Source: Pseudoscleropodium purum
Taxonomy: Eukaryota > Streptophyta > Bryopsida > Hypnales > Brachytheciaceae
Length of the DNA stretch: 64,000 nucleotides
Assembly (NCBI GenBank): GCA_963969395.1
Contig: OZ017802.1
Span: forward strand, 2,048,501-2,112,500
Direction of reading: 5' to 3'
The notes below the pieces were generated by a model. It worked only from the letters and a program-made list of their open reading frames with translations, did no database searches and was not told the origin of the DNA. Below are positions 23,481 through 36,651 of this stretch, one piece after another (the stretch's first letter is position 1; each line of letters begins with the position of its first letter). Made by a program: the position numbers and the translations under genes.

Positions 23481-26400
23481 ATGAACGGCGAAGGTGATCG
23501 AAATATGGATGGGGTGACTCCGGAAAGCGAAGTGAAGAAAAAAAGCAAAGTGAAGGGGGCTACGCATGACCTTCCGCTGGACATTTTAAATGATCCTACA
23601 ATTAAAGCAGAGAGCGGGTGGGAAGATGAAGATGTGGAGTATTGGACATCAAAAATGTACAGGACCTATGTTAAAATGTACCACATTGACAAGTTGTGGC
23701 CTCAGAAGTCGCACATGAGTCATACACGGGATTTTTGTTGTAAACCATGGACTTGCAACAACAAACATTTTGTCCATCGATCTGAGGAGGTGTGGCGTGT
23801 TCTATTTGGAAACAAGCGCAGAAGTAAAAGCTATATTAATTATAGCGTGGCGTGTATGGTTTATGCGGAACTTATATTAGAGCGCAAGATCGATTGGAGC
23901 ACGTTTCCGACGACAACAGCTTGCCCACTTCTACTTGAAGCCAATCAAAAGGACATTCCCGACTTGTACAATTCAGAGGGAGAAACAGAAAAAGTATTAA
24001 AAAATACTATTGAGGTGAAAATAGATGGTGTGGAGAAAGCCTCAAATGTTGAAGAATTACGGTCTGTACAATCTCCAACAAAAGCAATCAATGAAAGCTC
24101 TTCGAAAAATGTGGGGAAAGATGTGGAGAAAGATGTAGAGGCGCAGGAAGGTGAAGTCTTTTCCACAGCTCCAACGCATTTGACCTTTACACCAAATGTT
24201 GCAGCACAAACGCAAACGGAGTTTGTAAACAAAGGCAAGGTTTGCACGGAACGCGGAGAAACTTCAAAAAGTAAAGTAGACGAAGTCTTGGCGGAGAAAG
24301 TGGCAAAGGCTAATGCTACAATTGATAGTCTGATAGCCAACAATTGTTTTGATAGTTTGGTCTACAAATCTCTGCCTGTGCATCAAGGCGTTGAATCTAG
24401 TCCAGCGTTAAGTTTAGAAGACAAAGTACATACGCCTCGTGAACAAGGCGTGACGATTGATAATATATCGTCATTATGGAGTTCCGAGCGTAAAAGGCGG
24501 GCGGAGGAGTTTTCAATTACATCGGCATTGCCAAGTCCTCTACATCGAACCTTGCAAGACATGTCCAATCCAAAACAATTGGAAAATCTTTTGAAGCTCT
24601 CGGTTCAGTTTGCTAACCTTCATGAAGAAATAGGCGGATCGTCGAACCCCGATGATAGTGCTACTACTGTTCCAATGAGTCCACTTGCAGATCCAAAGGA
24701 TGTTGCACATATACTTGATACAGCTTTCAAGATAACGATGTCAACTGAATTTTTAGCGCAAGCTACTCCGACTTTTATGAATTTGGCCAAGGAGTTTTCT
24801 TTAATAGCACCAGAGATGTTGAAAGGTGCTATAGCATTTCAGAATCTCACGAAGACTTTCGGACCACTTTTCGAAGAAAGAGATGTTCATATACTACAAT
24901 TGGTGGAATATGAGAAGAAAATTGCTGACCTTGAAGGAGTGGAAGCAAGGTACAAAGTGTTGGAGTTGAAATTAAAAACTTCGGAGAGTGAGGTTGAACA
25001 TTTAAATCAACAATCATCGAGGCAAATGGAGGAGTTGATGAAGATGCGTAAACGGATTGCAGAATTGCAAGGGACCTCCAAAAATCCAAATGAGGTTGCA
25101 ATCTCACCAGTGATTGTACTCGGAGACAGTCAAGAGACTCAAGAGAGTGAAGAGAAGCTCTCTCTTCCTTTTGATAAAGCCGAAGCAAGCGACAATCCTG
25201 CCATTCTGAATGTACAAGAAAGTCACGACATGAGTATGTTAAAAGCGACACAATAACCATCAATGGAAAAGATTTCATCCGTTTACGTGAATGCGGAGAC
25301 GCAAACGGAGAGTTGTGACTTTGAAGAGTTGAAGCATAAATTGGAGGAGGCAATTGAAGCAAAAGAAATCGTTGAATCCAAGTTGAATCGATTGCAATTG
25401 TCCTTGGATTTGAAGAAGTTTATGCCATCTAACGGCTTGGAGTCTCGATGGTTAGCATGGGTACAAAGACTCCAAGACAGACCCTCTGTAGTATCTCGTC
25501 CAATGGCAGGTCTTCAAACATTGGCAATGGAGTCAAATGAAAATTGTGATGCCATTCAAAGCTCTTTGAGTTGGTTCAAGACTATGTTTGACCAACATCC
25601 TTCTAAGGGATATACGGAGATCACATGTTGGGGAGACATGGATGCCATGTTTGAGCGGTTAAACCACACAAAGAAGGACCAAGCTCCACCCATCAATTGG
25701 GCCTTGGAAGTAAAGGAAGGATGGGTCCTTTACAACACACTTTCAACACACATCAATGTGAAAGACAAGCAAGTGGTGCATGCTTGTGATCCAGCCTCTC
25801 CAATCTTGGATGGTTGTTGTAGCCTTTGCCAAGGCCTCTTTGGACCGGAAGGTGCAGTAACCATGGGCCAATGTCGCCACACTTTCCATGTCACTTGCAT
25901 TGTGAAAGCATCACTCATTCATTTGGTGTGTGCCGAGTGTCGTAGTCCATTGAGTGCTAGGTTCTACGAAATGTTTGGTATCTTGGAAGCTATGCCTCCA
26001 GGCCACGAGTACAATCGTTGGAATCTTCTTCTTGATCAAGCGCCGTACAAATTTCAAAATTATCAACATTGAGGGAAGCCAATCCGGTGGAATGCAAATG
26101 AACAGAGGCATGATTTGTACGAGGAATCTCAGCAACCATTGGATTTGGATGTGTGGATGACTTACAATAGAGAGGTGGAATTGCGGGCTCGAGGAATCGT
26201 AGATGACGCGGCCCGTGAAATGTTTTGTCGCAACATGGGGGGACTTTGGAGCTTGCACACGAAAAGTTCTTTCGTTTTCTAGATAAAAAAGTGGAGAGAG
26301 GACCAGAAGACAGTTGGGTGGAGGTGAACCATGGAAAAGAGTTCGATGAGTAGTATAAGGCATATGACCACACCCTCGTAGGTAGGGCCCTTCTATTGTC

Positions 26401-26878
26401 GAAGTTGGAAGAGGCTGCAAAAGTTCGTACTGTCTACGATACAAATGGACTAACAAGCATAGGACATTCATCTGTAGATGTGGCAGCAGCATTTGATAGG
26501 CGCATTGGCGATATTATAGGGCATTGGAAGGCTTTCCTATTGGATGGAGACTGCCTCACAGTATGGCAAGGGAAAGGAGATGATGAAGTTGTTCAAGCGA
26601 TGGTAGATCGTGTGGAGAGCAACTTGAGAACCTTGGAGGCAAACGAAGTCGATTTATCACCGAAAAGAAAACAAAAAAGGAAGCGTGAAGAGGACGATGA
26701 CTTCTCTCCAGAAACCAAGAAACAATTTCATAAGGTGGACATCGAAGTTCAATCTGGAGGGCGAATAGTCCGTCCAAGTCAACAACGGTCAACTCGTCAA
26801 TCATCTGCTAAACTCCTCGGTACAGCAGATTTTCCTTTTGTTTTGGGAGAAGGTAGTGGTCCATCCGGTGGAAAGTAG
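23481..26878 (+). pseudogene. Transposon-borne coiled-coil RING-H2 protein, broken
   Basis: The first usable ATG is at 23481. The frame is open for about 590 codons to a TAA at 25254-25256, continues in frame to a TGA at 26070-26072, shifts by one base in a G-run near 26238, and meets a TAG near 26346 before ending at 26878, so the ancestor was about 1,130 residues. Parts: residues about 54-145 hold the domain shared with the Gly-rich gene (YVKMYHIDKLW to INYSVACMVYAELILERKIDW); a long acidic middle; predicted coiled coil around 470-560; a second helical block (ELKHKLEEAIEAKEIVESKL); a RING-H2 domain with CCSLCQG, QCRHTFHVTC and CAEC; and a basic C-terminus (PKRKQKRKREEDDD). RING-H2 domains usually act as ubiquitin ligases. 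Intronless. Not a recognised transposase. Confidence 0.75.
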
Positions 26879-27177
26879 GATTTGAGGAGAATTTTGTTTT
26901 TTAAAAACAATGGTCCTTTCATTGTTTAAAAACAAAAAAGAATGTGAAAGATTTAGATCTTAAAAAGATCGTATAGGATTCAATAGTGATATTGGAACTA
27001 TGTTTTCATGTATTTTGTTTATACATATATATTTATATATAAAGATGCTATATTTTCATTTGCGTATAAAAATATTTTTATATGTATATCTTATTTCACG
27101 TGGATGCATTCATTTGTGATTGTGTAACTTTCAAATTACATAACAATATAAAATTTTCTAATGACTAATGGCAATGC
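26879..27177. other. 3' flank of the RING gene inside the element
   Basis: AT-rich 3' sequence with a short inverted repeat just after the stop (TTTGTTTTTTAAAAACAATGG with CATTGTTTAAAAACAAAAAA-like, 26894-26938), which may form a hairpin near the transcript end. Confidence 0.4.
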
Positions 27178-27379
27178 GAAGTCCGCCCCGTCCGCCCTGT
27201 CCGTCCGCCCCGTCTGCTCTGTACGCCCGACCGCCTCGGCCGGCCGCCTCCCATTCGCCCCGCCCCGCGCGTCCACCTTCCGACGGCAGGAGGGACGCTG
27301 CGTCCGCTAGCGTCCGTGCGTCCGGACGTCCGGAAAACGGACGCTATTTTGGGGCGGACGTTGAGATTCGTCAACCTTG
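27178..27379 (+). repeat. Right terminal GC-rich region of the 11.7-kb element
   Basis: Starts abruptly with CCGCCCCGTCCGCCC words and ends GATTCGTCAACCTTG. It contains GTCCGGACGTCCGG and ACGGACGCTATTTTGGGG, also present near the right end of the nested MITE. The last terminal bases carry one change from CAGGGTTGAC (CAAGG). Confidence 0.85.
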
Positions 27380-27913
27380 GACTACATCTATTGCTTTGCA
27401 ACTAGTCACCATTCATTACGGGTATATATTGTACCAAAATTTTCATTAACAAACCTCTATTAGCCAAATTGGTCTTTACTTCCAGTGGCACCTCTAATAC
27501 CAGCTAGTTGTGGTTTTCAAGAGAAAGAATTTCGTGGAGGAAATTTATTTGAGCAGCGGTACATTGAACTTCTAAAGCATTGCAAAGTTTATTCATGCGA
27601 CACTTTTCAAAAAGCCTTTCTTTGTATCTATTGTACAAGGATGACTTGAAGAGTCTCTTGCAAAGATTATTTTTGTCGTCATTGCTACAATAGTGTTGTT
27701 ATGCTGCTCAGCTGCTCATATTAGTACTTCAATTCAATTCAATCATGTTGAAGAGTATTCATTGGTTATTGACTGTTTCTACAAATCACATTTGTTCAAG
27801 ACGAGAGTGGAAGAAATTGTGGTGTTATTGTGGTGCACGGCCATACATTACTTAGGACTGTGGGAGAGGAGAGAATAGCAAGGAGGTAGTTTGCAAGGGA
27901 CGTTGTGGCATCA

Positions 27914-29149
27914 ATGGGGTGGTCATGTTTGATCATTTTAGCCATTAGAGGATGTTGCAGAGTGTTGGCTGATGACTCTACTACAATGCAACCGAGTGCC
28001 GCAGTGGCACTTGAGGAGGAGGGAGGATGCTATTGTCCATTGTCAGATGTCATTTGGGGATTTCTGGTTACTTTTCTTGCCTTGACCATTTTCTTGTGGG
28101 GCTCAATGAAACATAGAGGTGGTGATACAACAACGTGCACTATGTTTTGTATTGGTGTATTTGTTCCACTTTTAGATCTTATACAAATTGTTGAATGTTC
28201 ATCGCGATGTGTTTCATTGTTATGGAATTGTCACAAAATGGAACACCCCAATTCATACATTATGAGTTGCTCATGGCTCAAGTTTTTGTGCTCATCACTA
28301 TTTCCATGGTTGAAGTCCCATGTACGAATCCTTGCCTCTTGTGATATTGTGGTGTACGTAACAAATGAGTCGCCATTACTCCAACAGACATGGTTATGGA
28401 GCTCTCAACGCCATGTGATGGATGAATTTGAGGCAATGGTAGTTGGAGAAAATAGGGCAAGAGCAACCTGAAATCACCAACATGAAGTAAAGGAACTTAG
28501 TTGTGAAGAATTAGGATTGTTGCTTTGGAAAGAGGTGTTCTTTCCAGTAGAAGCAGAAGAATCCAAGTGCTTGCCTAAGTATAATGAACTGAAGTATTTG
28601 CGTGGCAATTCCGGATTTGTAGTCATTGCTATTGCAGTGCAAGTCTTTGAGTATATTTATGCGGTTGGTTTTCAATTGGCTAAGAATTTGAAAATATCTC
28701 CCCTTGAAGTTTTTGGATTAGTTTTCAACATCACCTTGTTGATTAAAGTATTTTTCTATAGCACTTGCAATCGTTGCTATAGGCCATTGGTTTTTAATAT
28801 GGACTAAGATTGGGAATATGAAGTTAGTGGATATAACAACAACCAAAATGAGTTTGAACTCTATGATTCAAGCAAAGTCAAAGCAATCATATTCTTTGGT
28901 ATATTTGTTGGTTTAAACACTTTGTTGATATATTGTATTGTCTAAATAATAGAAGCTACAAATGTCATGGTAGTATTACCTACTATAACCTTTTCATTAG
29001 GACTTTGTTTAGAGTTTGTAGGATTACTAATTTCACACGAGAATAGTGGTTACATTTTATTGGTTAGACATCTAATGAATGTGATTGCTTATATTTGGGC
29101 TATAGTAGGAACAATCTTGTATTGGAGAATCATGCACTTCAATTCTTAG
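27914..29149 (+). pseudogene. Multi-pass membrane protein, paralog A, broken
   Basis: From the ATG at 27914 a single frame of 411 codons runs to a TAG at 29147-29149. It begins with a signal-peptide-like stretch (MGWSCLIILAIRGCCRVLA), followed by about seven hydrophobic segments, for example IWGFLVTFLALTIFLW, FVVIAIAVQVFEYIYAVGF, AIIFFGIFVGLNTLLIYCIV and NVIAYIWAIVGTILYW. Three in-frame stops break it: a TGA at 28469 (paralog B has CGA), a TAA at 28805 (B has AGA) and a TAA at 28943 (B has CAT). The 11.7-kb transposon lies 535 bp upstream, in the presumed 5' intron, and the 3' splice AG kept in B (TTGCAG) reads TTGCAA here. I do not recognise the family; no catalytic motif is visible. Confidence 0.75.
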
Positions 29150-32100
29150 GCAAATCTTATGAGCTTTTCTCAAATCAACCCTTTCATTGGTTAGGATTTG
29201 ATCTACTTAGAGATGTTTCTTGTGTAAAAAATACACTTAATTTTATAAAGCTTTTTTTCATGTTTTTTATTTAAATGTCAGTACCTTCTTGTTTTTGAGA
29301 TGAAAAATTTACTATCCTATATATTTGAATGTCCTTGAGCATTTTAAAGGTTTGCAAATCACTATAAATCCTTTTTGAAACAAGCTTATGCTGTTTTGGA
29401 AATCATTTGATGAAAAGCTTTTTAACATAGCATTTCAAGTGATTTTAAATGAAGATGTTGGTGATTGTTTTGATCCTCATGGCTTGTGAGGTTTTGCAAA
29501 GCTAAACAATGTCAAGACCATTTTTTACTCAAAAAACACTCAATAGTGTCATTTCTAATGCATTAAGTCATGTAGATATGAATTTGTATTTTTTAGAAAT
29601 CCAATTGCATGATCTTATAATCCATTTGTATGAGACCACATGAAGTTTTTATGAGATTACACCACATAGATTAGAAGATATTTGCTAGTGTTCAAGTTAC
29701 AAGAGAAGTTTTTTTACCCTATCTAAGAAGTTCAAATGACTTTGATTGCCTTTCTGTAGGAAATTTTTGAATTGCAGATTTGAATTTAAAAAATCTATCA
29801 TAGTAAAAACCATGTTGGGTATACTTCCACTTATTTTCATGTCTAACTAAGACATGAATCACAATAAAATCTTGCACTCTAATTATGTGTTTGAAAACCA
29901 CAATACACTAGAATATTTTTGTAAATAGTTTTTTCATGGCATTATTTGTCCAAAGAAGAATCTACACAATAGATTGAAAGACTTAAAAACCTTTAAAAAG
30001 TAAAAAAAAACAAGAGAAAAATAAACAAATAACTTCAATAGCTATAATAATTAGAATGCTAATACATTCACCCTAACAAGTAAAACATTTGGGAAAGCCA
30101 AATGAAGTGTTTCAATATATTCCCTCTACGTTCCCATCATAACATCATGTTCCCATCACATATAGGTGGACTAATCATCCTACTTATAATTCATGGATGA
30201 ATTGCAAATTATTTGGTTCGTTTATTGTAGCATTCAAAATAAATTAGCCACCCATAAAGCACTTGCCATGTACCACTTGAACCTCATTAGCCATCTCTCA
30301 TGCCTCCATACCATGCTTGCATTCTAAATTGAATTTGGACAATACAACTTGTCTCTCAAGTTTGGTTTTGCAAAAAAATGCCTTAAGCTTCTTCATTGGT
30401 AACTTGATTGTAATCAAAACTATATATCCATACAGCTTGTGTAGATCTATACGTCCTAAAAAAAGTTTCAAAAAAATGCAATATAAATTGAGACAATAGG
30501 AAACTACCTAAACTCCATTTTGTCTCCTAAAGAGAAATGGGACTTTAAGATTTAATATTCGGAAACAAGAGTGATATATTTGAAAATAATGTTGCATCCT
30601 CTTTGTAATTAATATTTTTAGGATTTTTTAGAAATTCATACAATACTTATGATCCAATTTCTATAATTTGTTAGGTTTTGTGGTTATTTTGAATTTTAGT
30701 ATTATTGAGATCACAAATTTAATGAATCTCAATTGGAAATTTTGAATACATGTTCTTTTACTAAGGTTGCATCCACTCATCAACAACCATCCAAAAATAG
30801 TTAATTCCTTGTCTTCTATAGGCCTACAAATAAGGATGCCCTGTGAAAATATTTCTAGACTTTTGAAATTAGTTTTCTATCACTTCTTTGGTGGCATTTC
30901 ATCTCTATCAAGTTATTAATCCTTAAAGTCTCCAACTTGCATATAGTTGTTGCCAAAGCACTCTTTTACATTGTCTTGGTTTGAACTTTGCTCCCTCATC
31001 TCTAGCTCCTCCATTGTTGCATGCAACTCCACAAATTATTGTGCTTTTTTTTGGCATTTTGCCCAATTAAATACCTCATCATTCTTCTCCTCCCTATACT
31101 CATTCATCATCATCTCTATAGAAATTAGATTGACTACTCCCCCAACTCCTCTACTTTTGCCAATTACATGCATCTTCCTTGCTTCCATCATTTAAGACAT
31201 TGTCACTACTTATTTTACTACTGCTAAAGTTGTGCTATCTCAATTGTAGCTTGATGTTGCACCAACACCTCCACTACATTTTTAGCTAAACTATTGGAAG
31301 TGCAAGCCTCTTACCATAGAATTCCACCATTCTTCCTTCTTCCTCTTGCAAAAATAGAGGCCCAACGGCCATATCATGGGACTTTTTTTTTAATATAATT
31401 GATTTGATTTAATTAGCCTTCATGAAGACTAATCATTGCCATTTCAAAATATGAGGGTTACTACACCTAAAGCAATCTATTGCAATTGATAACTGCTTTG
31501 TAAATGTCATTTAATCAATTACACATGACTTCCAAATTAATCTCTCTATATTTTGGTAGTTAGAGATGGAATGATCTAGGATGGACTTTTATTTAATACT
31601 ACTTAACAAGAATCATTTTTTTTCATAGAGGGAATTAAGAATACAATTATGAGTAAAAAGCACACTCAACAATAGTCCCTATCACTTGGTCAATATCCTA
31701 AAATCACGCATATAGGACATCAATTTCTCACCACACAAATTGAGATCCATTTTTGAAACTATCTACATTATTTTGGATAATTTTGTAGGGGCAATTCTAA
31801 TTATCTAGGTCGAATTCAAGCCTCTTGCCTTAGTGTAAAGTCCAATTGTCGGTTTTCAAAACTAAAGAATCTTGCATTGGCAATTGAAGGTTTATTACAT
31901 AGAAAGGTGCAACTACATAAGCAATGATTGACTAGCTCTATGCAACATTTAATTACTTTTAGACTTTTGAAAGTCTAGAAATAATAATGGTCATCAAGAA
32001 AAAAAAAATGATCATCAAGAGGTAATGCAAAACATCGGAAAATCTATGCAAAACCTTTGGATATCTAAACAAACATCGTGAGATCTTGCAATCTTTGTCT

Positions 32101-32296
32101 AAAATTCACTAAATAGTTCAAAAGTAGTTAAATGTGGCATCTTTGTCAATCATGTAGCTTTACAATGAAAAGTAGGGACAAATTGTCAATGAATTTGTAA
32201 TCACCTATATGTGATTGGTGATCACATTTGATGAAATCATCTTAATGTAGTGACATTAAAAAAATTGGGTTTTTGATAGTTTTTGAGACTAAGAGT

Positions 32297-32298
<2 letters not shown>
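29150..32298. other. 3' flank of paralog A and AT-rich intergenic DNA
   Basis: The part to about 29500 aligns with the 3' flank of paralog B and contains the empty TTAA site (29422-29425) of the element found at 40899-41493. Beyond that I see no supported gene. A weak minus-strand coding-like stretch at about 30890-31196 has no recognisable family. Confidence 0.5.

Positions 32299-32337
<39 letters not shown>
32299..32337. repeat. (AT)n microsatellite
   Basis: Nineteen AT units. Confidence 0.95.
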
Positions 32338-32340
<3 letters not shown>

Positions 32341-33052
32341 GAATGCAAATGTAGACAAATGAGTAGGGTGGTATATTTGAGTGCATTATAAACAAAAATG
32401 CACCATCTAAAGCTAATTTTCAACATATATTCAAAGGGAGGTCATATGTCAAATTTTTTTTGGTGATCAATTTTTCCAAAGAAAAATTGTAGTTCCTACA
32501 ATTTGAATGAAAATTCTTTAGAATTGATCATATATTACAATCTCTCATTTCAATATATCAAACTAGAATCTTCACTTCAACAAATAATATAGGATTAAAA
32601 ATTAATATTCTTTTTCATATTTGTATTTATATATGTATGTACACATACCATAACGACTATAATTATATTTTTTTAATTTGTATATTGACAAGACAATTCT
32701 TAATTTTTCTCCTTGTTTTTAGGAGCAAGTGTGTAATTTGAATTTTGGTTGTATAGTAGCAAATGCATTTGCTCAACCAACTCTTAGGCAAAGATTTTAC
32801 TACTAGAAAAAATAATGTTCAAACTGACATGATATTTAACTCAGATATAGTCGTTACAACATTTTGATTTTGATAACAATCAATAGTTATGTGTTGATTT
32901 TATTTCTTAATTTAATCAAATTTTGAAAAAAAAATTATTATTCAAGGATCAACCATATAAATTGCTACATAGGCAGAATTTACCACATCAATAGAAATGC
33001 CATATAGGTAGTTTTACCTGATCAACAACTGCCATACAAACAAGGCTATTAG

Positions 33053-33952
33053 CACTATAAGAAACCTGCGTTTATTTGTAACAAGCAGAAAAATATGGTA
33101 AGTACATCAATTTGAATGTCAACCATGTTAATAAGGATGTTTAAAAAAGTGCATCAAGTTGAACATGCCAAAAAACATGGAAATTTTTTTAAAAACCTGA
33201 TCTGATTTCAAGAAAATTTTGGAAGACGTCACAGAAATCATGGTCTTTGAAGGCCATGAAAAGTTACCATGTGCCTTCTACTTAGCCTCCACTTCAGCGC
33301 CAATGGGACAAGCAATCCTACATCAACAAATTTGCATCTAGGCCTTTGCCAATGCCATCAATGCATTCGGTCCTAAGTCTTATCAATTTAGACGTTTATT
33401 GTAACATGCATATGTTTTTTCAAACGTCAATAGTAATATGAGAATAATTTATTTAAACATCATGTAGCATCCACCTTGTGTTGTGGCATATCTACAAAGA
33501 TATGAAAACATCGCGAACAATATCTTCTTGGACATGCTTGATGAATATGTCTCAAATTTTTGCCTGAGTGCTATTTTTATTTCATTTTTTTCAAAAAAAT
33601 ACCATGTGGCTGCCCTTATCCTATTTTTTTCCAACTTTAGTCAATGTTTTACATCACTTCCAAGAAACCTCTACAAATTTATCTATAGTCAAGCCATAAA
33701 CTCTTTTTGATATTACATTGTTACGTTCTTTTGAATGTGACAAAAAACATGTTGATGTTTTTTTGGATGTCTCACAAAATATATATTTTTTTCCTAACAT
33801 ATTGTTGTTTTCTACTAACATGCACACATTCACTATGATGTTCACTCCAATTTTGCCACCCAGTGCCTCTTAATCTTTGACGTCTTCTTGTTCACAAAAA
33901 ACATGTTGCGTTTAAAGTTTGATATAACAACAAACATGGGTTTCTTATAGTG
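33053..33952. mobile_element. CACTA-like non-autonomous element, 0.9 kb
   Basis: The ends are CACTATAAGAAACC and GGTTTCTTATAGTG, a 14-bp perfect inverted terminal repeat starting CACTA. Flanking triplets are TAG on the left and TAA on the right, so the 3-bp duplication is imperfect. The interior has no transposase frame. The terminus is the same type as in the small element at 42121-42290. Confidence 0.6.
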
Positions 33953-36651
33953 TAATTATCCAACATCCAACTTTGTGGATGAATAAGTTGTTGGGTCCTT
34001 TTTACTACATTATTGAAAATAGATTCATTACTAGTGTGAATTCTAGGAAACAGTCTAAAGTCACTAAAATAAAATAAAATCCATTAAGTGCGCCTCATGG
34101 CTCTAACCTCACAATCACAATTTTCTTTAAGCGATGTTTTTATTTTGGACCAAATTCTTTTAGATTCTTTACTTTTATCTTTGGCAAAATTGGCTTCTGT
34201 TATGAGGCTATCAAGATTTGACACTAGGCTAGAATAGAAAGAATGCGTCAAACCTATGTATGTAGGCAATACAATGACAATGAGCTGAAAAGAAATCTAC
34301 CAAATTAGTGAATTAATTAACCAGCCCCCATCTGTGCAAAAAAACGAGAGCCGTTGATTTTTTTTTAAATTACGAATCCCCCTCCTAACCGTTGATCTCC
34401 AAAAAAATGAGAGATATAGATACGATACTTTGATATAGATACATATATGATATTGCAATATAGAAAATATGTGTACAATACAATACGGTTACATATACGT
34501 ATTGAGATACATACTTGGAAAATATATATCCCATATTCATTGGCAAGCAACCTGACTTTCAAAATTATAAAGAGGGGAAGGGGAGGGAGGATTTACCAGA
34601 AAAAAATTTAATTTAAATTATTTTCAATTGATTATATGAAGGAGGGGATATTGAAAAAAAATTAATTTTAATTATTTATCAACTAATTATGGGGGGAAAG
34701 GGGGGGGTGAATAAAAGGAACAAATTTTGAGCTCATTGTGACAGTTTGTCACAATGACTATGACAATGAACTCAAAAGAGACACTAAGTGTCTCACAATT
34801 GGAATGAATTCTTCATTTTGAATTTTTGTTTTTGGTGACATGTAGAGAAACTTAAACAATGCTAGTGGAGAAATTTAAACAAAACCAATCCAATTGAATT
34901 ATTTAAAGTTTTCAGTTGAGATTTTCTTTATGAATATGTGTCTACTATTCCATGTACTTTAGTTATTATGAAATATCAACTGAATTCTTTACCTAAAGTT
35001 TTGATTTTCAACTAATAATTTGAAAACTAAATTGGCTCAGTTTACAATTGTATTAAAATGACCACTTCACACATTAGACACTGAGATGACAATATTATTA
35101 ATAAGGAATAAATTTGACACCCACAATTAATAAAAGTCATCTGAGATGATTCTCATAATCTATGTCAAACATACACAAAATGAAAATGGCCTTAGAAACA
35201 ATGTCATTTTACCTTCTTCCTTCAATATTAAGGTGTGCCTTTTATACCTATTGGTACAATGTTGTCTTTTCTACAAAAGGGGTTAAGAAGCAAAGAATAT
35301 GGAAGCCCTACACTGAATGGAATTCCACAAAAATTGTGAACTCTTAGCATGCACCTTTCCTAGGGCAATAATATTTATCATTTACAATAGCCTTCATGGA
35401 TGTAAGATAGTCTCAAAAACCTTTAGTGCATTTTGTCTTAAATATGAAAATTTTCTTTGTAACTACTTCGAGAATATTTGTAATTGCAATTCTTTTTAAA
35501 ATGGCAAGAAATTCTTAAAAATAATTGAATACATGTGATTTCATCTTTGAAAATCAATACTAAATTTTTTTGGTTTACACATAATAGCAAACCTTCATTA
35601 ATACAAAGTGAAGGACTAAAAAGTTTAAAAAAGAGGATACATGACTTTGTTTTAGAGTTAAAATGAATGGATTTTTCTATCCTCGAGGCTTTCTTGAAAT
35701 AATCCAAAGGACTCAAAATATCCTTATAGATGTTTTAAAGATAATATTTCAAAATAATTTCTTTGGCTTTTGAAAAAAATTAACAATATTATATATAGAG
35801 TTTAAGTAATTTAGATTCTACTCTATCTAATTTTTTTGAAAATGTCCTAAAAATGTAGGCATTTTATTGAAGTTTAAGGTGAAGATCAACAATCACATTT
35901 CCAATGTAGATTGCCTTATAACTTTTCCTTATATTATTATGATTTCTACAATAATGCACTTATAGTTTGAAATTTTCATATTTTAAAAGTATATTTTATA
36001 TTTAATAAGAATTTTTCTCAGTTTTATTCAAAAATTTCTAAAAATTTCAAATTTACAAAAAATGGAGTTGTCTATGACTTCTATAAGACATTTGATTACA
36101 TCTCCAAAAAATAAATTTAAAAGTCATTCATTTATATATGGTTGCAAATTTGAAATATACAAAGAAAAGGATTTTTAATTTTGAAAAATGATCATTGGCT
36201 TGTCTTTTGAGTGTTTGAATGAAAAAAAATCAAAAGACCTAAAATACATTGTGTAGGTTGTCTATGACTTATATGATAAAGTGACCCATAGGAATTTTTT
36301 CTTAAATGGTATAACTTGAATTTCACTCAATAATATAGATAGAACATTAATAAAAGTGTATACAAAAATTGGATGAAAACTAGTTATTTTCAGTATAAAA
36401 AAAAGATTGACCTTCCAAAAGACACATTTAGTCCTCAACATTCCTTCAAGATCATAAGGTATAGACATCTATAATAATGTCTTTTCTAGTGCTCAATTGA
36501 TCCTTTGTTGTCTTTACTATATTCAAGAATATATCAAAAGATGTTACTCTCTTTGTCCCAATCTATTAGATATATCCTAATTGCAACTCCTATATTTATA
36601 CTAGAAAGTAACTTTGAAATCTAAATACTAATTTTACAAGATGTATAATCT
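33953..36651. other. AT-rich intergenic, nothing supported
   Basis: Only short frames. Purine-rich runs near 34575-34590 and 34690-34710. No RNA gene or family match seen. Confidence 0.5.

Larger units (their letters stand above)
15647..27379. mobile_element. 11.7-kb hAT-like transposon carrying three cargo genes
   Basis: The left end is CAGGGTTGACACGACG; the right end, inverted, is CAAGGTTGACGAATC. A perfect 8-bp direct repeat GACTACAT flanks it at 15639-15646 and 27380-27387. Paralog B at about 39066-39092 reads straight through the equivalent site (TGACCACATGCATTGCTTTG), which proves insertion. The ends (about 190-200 bp each) are CpG-rich and full of CGTCCGGACG palindromes. Inside are a kinase pseudogene (-), a Gly-rich protein pseudogene (-), a RING-H2 protein pseudogene (+), a nested MITE in the kinase and a fragment of a TTAA-type element. 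I see no transposase domain; in particular no hAT C-terminal dimerisation motif. The TIR and target-site length suggest hAT. It could be a large non-autonomous carrier, or an unusual element whose transposition protein I do not recognise. Confidence 0.9.

Noticed and set aside
15647..27379. A retrotransposon or Helitron as the source of the 11.7-kb insertion
   Set aside because: There are no long terminal repeats, no reverse transcriptase or helicase, and the 8-bp duplication with inverted ends points to a DNA transposon.
30890..31196. Weak minus-strand coding-like stretch
   Set aside because: It has charged residues and a plausible composition, but a stop and no family match; not enough to call a gene.
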